Source of the DNA: Syncephalis plumigaleata | Lineage: Eukaryota; Zoopagomycota; Zoopagomycetes; Zoopagales; Piptocephalidaceae | Reading direction: 5' to 3' | Assembly (NCBI GenBank): GCA_025201365.1 | Contig: JAIXMF010000150.1 | Span: 1 to 30,698, forward strand | DNA: 30,698 bases | Shown: piece by piece, positions 1 to 10,307 of the stretch | How the letters are laid out: each line of letters starts with the position of its first letter | How positions within the stretch are numbered: the stretch's first letter is position 1 | The notes under the pieces: model-generated | What the model was told of the DNA's origin: nothing | The model's input: only the letters and a program-made list of their open reading frames with translations | Databases searched by the model: none | Program-made: the position numbers and the translations under genes

Positions 1-462
1 ATTGCTTGTAGACATTAATACAAAGAAATAATACGCAAATTGGATGCACCAGACATTATATGGGGATTGCCTAACTATGCAATGGTTGGTATGCTATGTA
101 ATTCCAATAGCATGTATATGCAAACAATGCAAGAATACGGTGAACTATAACAAGCATCAATAAATCATACTATACTGTTATTGATCACATTAAAGCGAGC
201 AATATGTTTTTATTAACTAATAATGAGGAATAACTATTATTTATTATCACAGATTGCAATAGATGATATCGCGATCATTAACATGTCCCTCAACTGCTAG
301 GATCATGACAACTACTCAATAATAATAGCAATGCGATAATGATGTTAACAACTGAGCATAGTTATTTATTAATAAACAAAAAAGACTAGCTGTGTTAATC
401 AGTTGGAAAATTCTGTATTTGTCTACTTGTCAATTTTTCTTTTTTTTCCCGTTAGTTTTGAC
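1..462. other. Intergenic and 5' leader upstream of RRP40
   Basis: AT-rich sequence with no convincing coding frame. Near its 3' end a T-rich tract runs into CCCGTTAG at about 439-454, just before the RRP40 start codon. This looks like the acceptor of a short 5'-UTR intron, but I cannot place its donor with confidence. The DNA probably holds the RRP40 promoter; no clear TATA element was found. Confidence 0.4.
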
Positions 463-1496
463 ATGACCAAGATTATTTTACCAGGTGAATTAGTTGATGT
501 GTACACCGTAGATGAATCCATAGACGATTCACTACCCGTGTGTCTTGGTCCAGGCCTGTCACAAACTGAAACGAATGTACGCGCCATACAAGGTGGTATA
601 CTTCGTAGTCAAGAAACGGCACGTAGCTGGTGGATAGAATCAAACAAGAAGCGTGTAAGTAGACGAGTTACAATAGCAGTGTATTTGTTCATAGTACTCA
701 CCGCCTACCATATAGTATGTTCCTGCTTTGGGTGAACCGGTTATTGGACAAATTACCTCGCGACATGCCGAGGAATATCGCGTTGATATTGGCGGTGCTC
801 ATATGGCCGTGTTATCAGCACTAGCATTTGAAGGTGCCACCAAGAAGAATCGACCCAATCTAAAGGTAACCATTAGCTTACTACTACTAATAGTATAGTA
901 TATATATATATATATATATATATATGAATACTAATGATGATCATTCTCCATTCTAATGGATAGGTAGGCGCACTGATCTATGCGCGTATTTCTCTGGCCG
1001 ATAAAGATATGGAACCAGAGTTGGAGTGTATCAATCCATCTACAGGTAAAAGTGAAGGCTATGGCGAATTAACCGATGGATTTATGGTAACTTGCAGTCT
1101 AGCTCATAGTTTACGGTAAGCAATCATCTATAGTCAGTGATATCATGTAATGATTCATGTAACCACTCCCATTTCACATCTACTAGATTACTACGACCGA
1201 ATGCTGCTGCATTAACTGCCCTCGGTCAACATATTCCATTTGAAGTGGCAGTTGGCATGAATGGACGTGTCTGGATTAGAGCAGACACCATTGCTCATAC
1301 AATTCTAGGTGCCAATATGATTACTCGATCTGAATCAATCTACGGCAGTATCATACCACCATCCGTGTTAGCATCAGGCACTACTGTTAAAGAAGAGGAT
1401 GACAATGCAATGCAAGTAGATTCACGACCAAATTATACGAAATTGGAATTGGATGCTTGTCGACAATTAATCAAACAATTAATACAACAATTCTAA
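463..1496 (+). CDS. RRP40: Exosome complex component Rrp40 (EXOSC3), S1/KH RNA-binding cap subunit
   Basis: Four exons: 463-654, 716-865, 964-1115 and 1187-1496. They join in phase to 267 residues and end in TAA. Rrp40 is one of the three S1/KH cap subunits of the RNA exosome and guides RNA into the nine-subunit barrel for 3'-to-5' decay and rRNA, snoRNA and mRNA processing. Family hallmarks are visible: VGGILRS-like text before the first junction, then LAFEGATKKNRPN and DKDMEPELECI in the S1 part. The KH-like domain carries GMNGRVW, matching the GxNG signature of this subunit. The start is the ATG at 463; the frame is open further upstream without an ATG. All introns are GT-AG and 61-98 nt long. 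Family length is about 240-275 residues, so the gene looks complete. The exosome cofactor C1D lies in the same window but is not adjacent. Confidence 0.95.
898..925. repeat. (TA)n microsatellite in RRP40 intron 2
   Basis: About 14 uninterrupted TA dinucleotides inside the second RRP40 intron. It does not disturb the splice sites and is probably length-variable between strains. Confidence 0.9.
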
Positions 1497-1741
1497 GCAT
1501 TGACTAAAGTACTACTTGTATTTATTAAGTGAATGAATATAGAAGACATGTCTACACTCATACATCATAGGATGATAATAAATGTATGATGATGATGATA
1601 AAGAATGAATCACAATCATTAATGCAAAGGTGTTTTTTCTTGTTCTCTTTTCTTTGTCCTATATTCATTGAGATCATACTGAACCACACACACACACATA
1701 TATATACATACATATATACATATATACATACATATATACCA

Positions 1742-4025
1742 ATGGCAGCTATATTCGCACCTGGTACACCTGGCGCTAATGAATTACAGGTACTATTATG
1801 TTTGTCTCTATTATAGGATAGTTATTAATCTGATAGGATAGAGTGCGATTCATGATCAATTGGTAGAATTCGGTTATGTAGAAGTGAACGGCAAGTACAT
1901 ACACACACAGTCAACGAGGGATTACCCTCATATATATACAAGGATCAATTAAATAACCGTTTATATAGATCGAGCACTAGCAGAATACATTGGTGTATGT
2001 AGTATACGCATCGTATTAGATATACACAGACTAACTAGTTACTGTTATAGGTTATGATTGCCAATGAACGTACAATCGATGATGTTGCTAATGAACTACG
2101 TGAATGTAAGTGACTATTGTACGAGTACTAGATTATACAATACTAATACTATATCTATATATCTATATATATCTATATATCTATATCTATCTATATATCT
2201 ATATAGTAATGGGAGAGGGCTATAATCATCAATTTGTTATTTGGCTATTTCAATGGGTTGACACGTATTTAAAGAGTAGTACTGGCAATGGTGTTCCTAT
2301 GCAAGGTGCATTAACGGCATTACCTTCAATAACAAATGATAATATGCCACAACAACAACAACAACAACAACAACAAGAAACACAATCCATTATGACTGAT
2401 CATATGAATAAAGAGACAAGAAGGTAAGCTAATTGTTTATTGATATATATATATATATACATTAATGAACTATTCATATATGATAGAGAAAGAAAGCCAC
2501 AATCTACAGCATCACGTTTATTACAAACAGCATTGAGTGATGCTAGTCGAGATACAAAGCGATCTAATCGATCTACAAAACATGGTAATGCTAATGAGAT
2601 GGATTATCATTCTGTATTTACTTATATATATACATCTATACATCTATATATATTGTTTAGATCGACATCGAGGTATTAGTAGTAGGGAAGCATCGGCATC
2701 ACCGCATAGACGAGCACGGGCTGCATCTTCACCGTATGATACTGATCGTAGATCAAGATCAAGCTCTGATCGTTCTAAATCACCCGGTCGAGTGAGTAAT
2801 GTCAAATTTACGGTTAATCTAGGTAATGTCCTATTACTAGTCTCCATGCTTTATTTTATAGCTTACTTATTATATGTATGTATGTATGTATATGTATGTA
2901 TATGTATATGTATACAGGTCCTCGTACTAGTGCAAATACTTTTAAATCAACATCTAAAAAGGGAAAGACAACATCATCGGTTGAAGATCAACAACGTGAA
3001 GCGATAAAGACACAAGCACTTGAAGATGCCACGATTAACACGAATAAAACACGATGTAGTTTCTGGCCACAATGCGCTAAGGGCTCAGAATGTCCCTATC
3101 ATCATCCTAGTACACTATGCCCGTAAGTGAGATATTCCTTTATTGTTATAATAGATATATACATATAGTAGTAGTAACCATATTGAATATGATTAGACTA
3201 TTTCCTAATTGCCCTAAACCAGCTGATCAATGTCTCTACATTCATCCGGCAACTGATCATGGCATGACTAATGGCAATACAACGAGTACTAGCACTATTC
3301 CGTGTAAATTTGGATCCTATTGCACGAATAACAAATGTCCATTTGCTCATTCGAATGCTTCAAACTCTCGTAAGTGTAATACACATCACTCTATATATTA
3401 GTAATACTGATAATAATAATACTGATTAGTGGCAGAGACACCATGTCGTTATTATCCTAATTGTCTCAATCCAGCTTGTCCCTATAAACATGGTGATAGT
3501 GCATCCACAACAACATCAGATATTGGGTAAGTAGATGATAGATTATACTTGTTAGAAACAATCAACTTATTCATTAATTATTGTATGGAATGATATACAG
3601 TGAAATGCTATCTGCACCATCCACTACCGTCACACGTAGAGTGCCAATTCAATGTAGAGATGGTGCCGAGTGTAAGCGACCAGGTTGTCATTTCCTACAT
3701 CCAGGTGATGAATCTGAGAATGTAGCCAGCATTCCTGTAAGTAGTATACCATAATATAATGATTGGAAGATATAACGATTTAACTCGTTACTAGTGTAAG
3801 TTTGCTCAAAATTGTACACGACCCGATTGCAAGTTCTTCCATCCATTCAAGAACAAATCAATTCGATTCCAAGATGGTCAGCCTATTCCCGAGTCTAGTC
3901 AACATATTAGTGAGCGTAGTTTTGCCATCAACGAAGCGAGTGAACACATACCCGTTAGCAATAATGGTATGGGTAGTGCGCGACCTACTACTATTCTATC
4001 CGATGCTACTGATATGGAGTTATAG
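1742..4025 (+). CDS. NAB2: Nab2/ZC3H14-like polyadenylated-RNA-binding protein with six CCCH zinc fingers
   Basis: Twelve exons join in phase: 1742-1789, 1842-1890, 1969-1994, 2051-2105, 2207-2423, 2487-2584, 2661-2822, 2918-3122, 3197-3369, 3430-3526, 3601-3736, 3795-4025. The product is 498 residues. The N-terminal ~100 residues (IANERTIDDVANEL, FVIWLFQWVD) match the PWI-like fold of Nab2. A run of nine Gln follows, as in yeast Nab2, then an Arg/Ser-rich linker. Six C-x5-C-x4/6-C-x3-H fingers lie in the C-terminal half, beginning CSFWPQC, CPLFPNC, CKFGSYC, CRYYPNC, CRDGAEC and CKFAQNC. Family members bind poly(A) in the nucleus, limit tail length and couple 3'-end formation to export. Yeast Nab2 has seven fingers and animal ZC3H14 five, so six is intermediate. 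Intron 2 (1891-1968) has a GC donor. Introns 4 and 7 are filled with TATC and TATG simple repeats. Confidence 0.93.
2150..2206. repeat. TATC/TA simple repeat in NAB2 intron 4
   Basis: Pyrimidine-alternating low-complexity DNA (CTATAT and CTATCTAT units) that runs directly into the acceptor ATATAG. Similar tracts occur at 1683-1738 (before the NAB2 start) and 2876-2914 (intron 7). Confidence 0.8.
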
Positions 4026-4286
4026 GACATATAACTAGCACGTTTATCGTCCATTCAGTCAATCATTTGACTGGCTATTTCTTACTTGAATCGTAGTTCA
4101 TTATTTGTTGGAAAAGAGAGAAAACGAGAAAGATACAGTATATAATAATGCGTACATCACACCATAGGATAGAAGTATTACATACATGAATAAATAAATA
4201 AACAGATATGGTTTTCGTTATTGACTTGTTATTTAGCATAATCATTGATGAGTGAACTTTATTAAACAAAGCAAAGCAAAAGAATA
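4026..4286. other. Convergent 3' intergenic region between NAB2 (+) and NPC1 (-)
   Basis: AT-rich spacer with AATAAATAAATAAA at about 4189-4202 on the plus strand, a likely NAB2 poly(A) signal. No gene is seen here. Confidence 0.55.
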
Positions 4287-7200
4287 CTATCGATTCATGA
4301 TAACAATACGATCATCATCCGGTTCTAGTAGATCTTCATCGTCCATCTCTGCATCTAGTGTTCTATTGCCAACAGCATGTACATCCCTCCTATCTGCATC
4401 CATATCATCTGTAATGGATCTGGAACGGGATCGTGGACGTCGTGTTGATTGCGATTGTTTAACCAAATGACGACGACGTGATGGCATTTGGAATGCTACT
4501 GGCTCATGTTCACTGGATGTACCGCCGTCATTGTGCACACCATTACTAGTATGCCATAGGATAGGACCATTACCGCCTGCTAAGCTTAGTAGCACGGGTA
4601 GTAGGACAAGTCCATGTAATGCACCCAGTGCTACGATGGCTAAATAAACGCGGAAATAGTAGATGACAAATATTTTACTACGAGAGAAGGCCAGAATACC
4701 AATACCTATTAGTTTCGTAATGGTAATACCCGAGAATACCTGATATATACACGAATATTAGTAATAGTTGATTATAACATAAGTAGACTTACCGAACTGC
4801 CTACGTCAACGAGTGCACGATGAGCTCGTTGATTCCTGCCACCTGATTCGATGAGGAATGCTCGTGCCAAATGACAGCAAAACTCGACACTGATACCAAT
4901 GCAGATCATGAGATTGACCAGGCTAACGGCATTGAGACTAACATGCCATAAGGACATGACACCGATAACATCGACGACAATCATCACGACACACGTCATG
5001 ACAATGAGTGCCGTGGAAAATGAAGCGAGTAGCCACCAAGTCACTAGACCGATAATAATGACGGCAACACTCAGTAGTTGCACGGTTAGTGACACGATAT
5101 CGATGTATTGTGCGAAGAACAGGTAGAACACCGAGTAGGGGAAGACGGGATAGCCGATCTCTTGTGATATATCATCGGCTATACGACGTGCCGATCGATA
5201 TGCCTCGATATAGTCGGATTGCGATCGGACTGGCGTGTGGAAGGTGCGGAAATGCGAGGCAATCACCGTTTTACTCGTACGATCAATGGTGATGGCATCT
5301 TTATAGGCAGCCGCACCCGCCAACGGACATTGCTCGTCGGGTATGGAGTTCAACCAATGATCCAAGTAATGTAGGAATTCATCGCCTACCGGCATGCCAT
5401 CAAGGGTGATATTCCAGGCTGGTTCGCGTGATTGGAAGCATGGCTCACATTCCTCCTCGTCGTCCCAAGCCGTGCAGAATTTACGAGGATTGTCACGCTT
5501 TACGCGACAACACATATCGGCCACCGGGTTCAACCAGTGGAAGAAGTCATCTAGCCAAATGGCTGCCGGTTGTGCAATATTCGATACGTCCGATCGTTTC
5601 CTCTCTTGCTCGAGTGTATTGGCCAGTGATAACGTGTCGCAAGAGGAGAATCGACCGCATAACTTTTGTTGTCCCGCTCGTTCCATGGGCTGACCGCCCT
5701 CAACTACAAAGTAAACGGGCGGACCAGTACGGAAATAGGTGTCGAGATTGTTGAAATAAGAAATCAAATAGGAGTTATCGGGTAGTGCCACTCGTTGATC
5801 GAGACCCAGTTCAAGGTAGGGGATCTGCGCGATACATACGAAGAACATGGCGATGAATCCTAGGATAACCGAAAGTTTAAATCGACGTTGTAGCAGGAAT
5901 GGCGCGTAAGTTAAACGGAAGAATTGCTCGATAATTCCTTCATCGTCCGGTTTATCCGTACCCGCCACTTGTATACAAGGGAAACAATCGATACGATCCT
6001 CCTAAATAAGATAAATGAGATAAATATACATTTACTCGTAGTTATGTAATATCATCCACTTACCTCGGTTCTTTGTGCATCAAGCGATAGGAATGCGATA
6101 AAGCATGTCACTTGTAGCATGAAATCGATCCATACGGCCAATGCCGCGTACATGGCAAATGAACTGACCGCGGGCATGTCAACGAATCCACCTAATCCAA
6201 AGGCGAGTGTCTCCGCTAATGCCGACAACAAGATACCAGGTCCCATTCGTGCTAGGGTGCGAGCACATCGTTCAGGTATCGAGGCATCGTCATTCTCATA
6301 GATGGCATCATCTGTTTGACGTTGGAATTCCTGCACGAGTATGAAGACATTATCGACGCCTACCGCCAATACAAGGAACGGTATCACCTCGGCGATAATC
6401 AAGGTGCAACGACGTCCCATGAAGGAGAAGAAACCGACGGATGCCATAATCGAGGCGAGAACAATGAGAATACCGCCGACACCGAGTAGAAACTTGGATT
6501 CCACCGCTAGTCGACGTATGGAACCAGCACGGAATAGTCGACCCAATGCCAATGACACGTAGAGAAGCATGGCCAAATAGCTGATAATCACCGTTCTAAT
6601 GTCCGTGTTACTCGATTGATTCAATTCTTGTTCAATCGATATCTAATTGTAATTAATAATGAGCTATTTTCATATAAATATAAATAAATAGATTAACTTA
6701 CTTCCGATGAGAAATCTATATTGACATTTGTAGTGTTGAATGCGGAATTATCATCAAGTCCACGCATGAAATCAACGAATGCTTGTTCCCATTTAGTTGC
6801 TCGTTCCAAATACGCTTCATCAAGCGAGTTGTGCAGCACGTAAGTCACGAATAATGCCTTAGCTTGTTGATAATCGGTGTCATTGAAACCGCCTAATATC
6901 ATGTCAGGTTTAATGGGCTGTTGGAAATCCGGTAGACAACTTGATGGCTGATGCGTGCAACCGTTGAATTCACTTTGCCATTCATCCGACGTGAATCTAT
7001 CTTCATCGTTCGACCAGTAGCCCGTTACCGATTGAATGACACAGCCTTGATCGGTCGGTTTCAAGCATAGATCAGTCAGGGTGATGTTACTACTAGAGGA
7101 AGAAGTAGGAACTGCCACTGCTAATTCTGAAATGGCTTTCTCTAATCTAAATAATAAACGTAGATTATCCTCAGTAATCACTGATCCATTGCTATTATCA

Positions 7201-8692
7201 TTGTCATTATCAGATGTTATGATAATCTGTTGTGTTCGATAGAATGGTGTAAAGTGTTCATCGAAGAATGCCTTCTGTCGTGCCACTGTCGATTTGGGAC
7301 CCACCCATAACTTCTCTGGTGATGTATCGACTGCGAATCGTGACCATCCCAATGATAGGAATCCCGTAACTAATAGTGAGCCTAGAATGACTTGCGCTGG
7401 ATGAGAGGCACAATAGAAACCAATTCGATAAAAGTAGCGCTGACTACGGGCATGCCAATTATCGAGATTATCATCTTCGTCTAGTCCATCGTGATCGGTA
7501 CCACCACCGATGCCTGTAGATTGCGTGTCCGTCGATAGTTGGACAGCTTCCTCGGAACTATAAGGAATTCGCTCAAATCCCTCGGAATCCCTACCGAAAC
7601 AACCACGACGTATGGCGGCACCACCCACTAGAACACTTAGTAGAATAATGCCATAGACACCGACTAGTCCTACACTAAGACACGACCATCGTCCTAGTTG
7701 ACATTGATGATGTGTATCGGGAAGTGGCTCCAATACTGGACATACCGCTCCACAGTCAATACACGAGCAGCGTGATGTAACACTCGTGTCGTTGCAATGA
7801 TGCGCCTTAGGACCGAGTGATCGCATGGGACGTGGTGGCGATTGACTCGGGAAATCCAACTGAAAAGGAGAGCCGCCAAATCGTTCCTTACCCATAAACG
7901 CGAGCATTTCCTCGTAGTTCTTGGCACCTCCACCGATTAGATCCATAACGAATAGATTATCGGCAGGGAATTTCACCTCTTTACACGAATCATAGAAGGC
8001 ACGACCGAAAGTGGGATCGACGAATATATCAGTCCTGGTAACAACCTCCTTTTTAGTTTGCGGTGATATTTGCGTAGCGGTAACATTAACGAATGCCGAT
8101 TGATCGGGCGAACAAGTGAACTCGCAAAAGAACGAGAGCATATTGTTCCAACAAGCGGGACAAGCATTCACGACATTTTGTGCCACTTTAATTTGTGACT
8201 GTAACGCATTCAGTTGGTCAATGTCACAACAAACAGCTCGATCACGAAATGCTTCACCACATACTTCGATTAAACGAGATCGATGCATACTAGTAGGCTA
8301 ATAGGATTATTGCTTAATGTTAGCAATAGTGGAATATTGTATGTTATAGTTGTAGTACTTGCCTGGACTGCATGTCGATCAGTAGGACAGTTGAGAGGTG
8401 GTGCAAATATACTTGGTGATTTGGCACCGCATTGCCCGTACATGGCACAACGTCCAGGTGCATGTCTCGCTTCTGACAAGTCGGTAATATCACTCGAGTG
8501 ACTATGAATAGTAGTAGTAGTAGTAGTGAATGCTGGTCGAACTCGAGTAGCAGTAACACTACTAATAGTGGCAGTGATAGTACTAATAATAACAGTACAT
8601 ACAGTCATTAAAGCTACGGTAAGCCATAATGAACGTCGAATATGTTTCCATTTTAGTGGAAGCCATAGCCAATATGCTATGGACGTGTACAT
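4287..8692 (-). CDS. NPC1: NPC1/Ncr1 Niemann-Pick type C sterol transporter
   Basis: Five minus-strand exons: 8692-8363, 8297-6702, 6642-6064, 6001-4793, 4739-4287. All junctions are phase 0 and the product is 1388 residues. NPC1 moves sterol from the lumen of the lysosome or vacuole into its limiting membrane. Order of parts: a hydrophobic signal-like segment near residues 25-45, then the Cys-rich N-terminal sterol-binding domain ([29 protein letters not shown]). Next come a membrane segment, a luminal domain, and the sterol-sensing/Patched domain from about residue 655 ([20 protein letters not shown]). A second luminal domain and the second RND half follow ([25 protein letters not shown]). 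Intron 1 (8362-8298) has a GC donor. The chosen start (8692) gives a signal sequence; an upstream in-frame ATG would add a low-complexity stretch. A poly-Thr run comes from a TAG/CTA microsatellite near 8504-8527. The C-terminal tail is hydrophilic and Arg/Ser/Asp-rich. Fungal and animal orthologues are about 1170-1280 residues long. Confidence 0.95.
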
Positions 8693-9111
8693 GATACAAA
8701 CAATAGTAGTGCTAGTAGTTGAAGTAGTTGAAGTAGAAGTAATAGAGTAGAAGTAATAGTAGAAGAATAGGTGAGATATGGATAGACTAGTGTGTGTTTT
8801 ACAAGAGGCCCACGCGATGCATAAAAAGGGGCAGTAATAAATGAACGATGAACGATGAATGATGCTCATTAATGTAATTCGATTGTAAATTTACAGGTCA
8901 CCTGATTCACCCTTTCAGGAAATACAGGGTTATTCCATCCAATTTGCGCAGTTAGTCTTTAACTTTTTCTGTTTATTAATAAAGATTTGCACAATTGTTA
9001 TCACCATTATCACCGAAGTGCCAATTGACACAGCGTGATAATGTTCAGCAATGTAAGAATAGAAGATCAAAAGTAAGCTTTATTCCTATTGATCAACAAA
9101 TAATCCATGTA
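8693..9111. other. Upstream region of NPC1 with a perfect inverted repeat
   Basis: No coding frame is supported. At 8700-8760 TAGAAGTAATAG-type low complexity forms the NPC1 leader. At 9006-9042 an 8-bp perfect inverted repeat (ATTATCAC / GTGATAAT) encloses a shorter GTG/CAC pairing around CCAATTGA and could form a hairpin. AATAAA lies on the minus strand at about 9086-9081, placed as the poly(A) signal of the candidate gene ending at 9112. Confidence 0.45.
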
Positions 9112-9390
9112 TTAAGCAGAATTCAACAACTTGATTGTCTTTCCTAGCTTGCTAATAGCATACGATAATTTAGCGACGTATTTAGTAGGGGATGAATCAT
9201 CTAGAATGGCTTGTTAGTATACAGCATACATATGCTACGTTGCAATTGCTTACCCTGTTCCTTATCATCTCATTCCAGCATAACAATTGTACGTGGATCA
9301 GTGCTGCTATTTGCACTTTGAGCACCATCTATCGTAAATGGCATTAGTTAGTACGAATTAATCAATAGACCGATTGACCATTCATACTTG
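9112..9390 (-). pseudogene. 3' exons of a small spliced gene, possibly broken (one in-frame TGA)
   Basis: Two textbook introns are visible on the minus strand: 9387-9329 (GTATGA ... TACTAAC ... GATAG) and 9253-9201 (GTAAGC ... TACTAAC ... TCTAG). They flank exons at 9328-9254 and 9200-9112. In the frame that ends at TAA 9114-9112, the last exon reads like protein (KYVAKLSYAISKLGK). The preceding exon reads DPRTIVMLE, then TGA at 9272-9270, then DDKEQ. The TGA could be a nonsense mutation, for example from Trp TGG. It could also be avoided by a weaker donor at 9292 (GTACAA), which keeps the frame, or it could be recoded. Another frame is open across both exons but looks less protein-like. Upstream exons near 9390-9620 are unclear. 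I do not recognise the family. Confidence 0.4.
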
Positions 9391-9717
9391 TCCAATTCTC
9401 GTATATCATCAGTCAATACAATGATGATTAAGGATTGATGTTGATACTAGTGTATACATGTACTTGTGCATAATGAATAAACTGCTATCAATAATGCTGA
9501 TTAGTTGTGTCTACACAATCATTCAAACACTAGTGTACACCAATGCGGTAGATGTATGCGACGAGCAGCAGAACATCTAGATCCAATTGTTAATGGTGTC
9601 ACGATGTGCTATTGAAGAATACGTATCCATTGCGATTACCTCTCACTCTTTCTCTCTTCCCTTCTCACATTTGACTACGTCCTCCGTAATCACTTGTATG
9701 TGTATCGAATCGTGTTT
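9391..9717. other. Unresolved stretch, possibly 5' exons of the preceding gene
   Basis: On the minus strand there are further intron-like pairs, for example an ACTAATCAG branch-like site followed by GATAGCAG near 9500-9480. There is also an ATG near 9620 with a donor-like GTATTC a few bases later. I cannot assemble one consistent frame from them, so no CDS is called. Confidence 0.3.
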
Positions 9718-9969
9718 TCACCAATCCCATTGATCACTGTTGTCATTACTCGCTTCCATGCTGTTGTATCGTGTAAGCATTAAAGTATAGAAACGTAGAC
9801 GTTGTCTTGTTCCTAGCATTACAGCAACACTAGATATAGTTATGACATGTTGTAATCCAAGTGTAATGACAATATGTAGGAAGCATAGTTCTAAGGATAC
9901 TGACATATGTGATGAAATAGCAGTCGTGTAATCAATATTCGACGACCTCACTCGATATGCAATGCTCAT
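9718..9969 (-). CDS. Hypothetical small membrane protein (83 aa)
   Basis: An uninterrupted minus-strand frame of 83 codons. It has one hydrophobic stretch (about residues 26-52, with LELCFLHIVITLGLQ) that could span a membrane and an acidic, Trp-ending C-terminus. The leader directly upstream is CT-rich. No homologous family is recognised, and the frame could have arisen by chance in this AT-rich DNA. It lies about 90 nt downstream of the poly(A) signal of the micro-exon gene, so it would be a separate transcription unit. Confidence 0.3.
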   Translation of the reverse strand: MSIAYRVRSSNIDYTTAISSHMSVSLELCFLHIVITLGLQHVITISSVAVMLGTRQRLRFYTLMLTRYNSMEASNDNSDQWDW

Positions 9970-10069
9970 TCATGGTACATGATAAGTAATAAGCATAGTT
10001 GGAGTAGAAGAAAGAATCAAACGACGAATAGAGTAGAAGAATGCCCTATAGCATTACATATTTATTCAA

Positions 10070-10246
10070 TCAATGATTAATATTTATGTAATAGGACCAT
10101 GGATGAATAGACGGAAGGGACTTGTAGATATATTTCTTGGTCCAAGGAATAATGACTTGAATAGCGTGGACACTAAAGGGTCTTGCACCAATACATTCTT
10201 GACTTGAATACCTATAATATCTACTTGATGATATCCTTGTCTTGTC
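10070..10246 (-). CDS. Terminal exon of the micro-exon gene: 3' UTR or alternative C-terminal extension
   Basis: It starts at 10246 after CTACAG. If exon 69 is used, this is 3' UTR. If exon 69 is skipped, the phase continues without stop for 58 codons to TGA at 10072-10070, with several Trp, Tyr and basic residues. AATAAA follows at 10066-10061, four bases after the stop. A later acceptor, ATTATAG near 10213, could shorten this exon. Which form is real cannot be decided from DNA. Confidence 0.45.
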   Translation of the reverse strand, partial: DKTRISSSRYYRYSSQECIGARPFSVHAIQVIIPWTKKYIYKSLPSIHPWSYYININH

Positions 10247-10298
10247 CTGTAGTCATAATGGATTAGTATGGGTATGGTTATTGTGGATTATTACTTAC

Positions 10299-10307
10299 TG
10301 CTTAAGC
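10299..10307 (-). CDS. Micro-exon gene exon 69: 9-nt exon with the stop codon
   Basis: Minus strand GCT TAA GCA between acceptor GATAG and donor GTAAGT. In phase 0 it adds Ala and then stops (TAA at 10304-10302). The following 52-nt intron (10298-10247) has a CATACTAATCC branch site and a CTACAG acceptor, so the stop would sit upstream of a last intron. Skipping this exon joins exon 68 to an open 58-codon frame. Confidence 0.65.
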
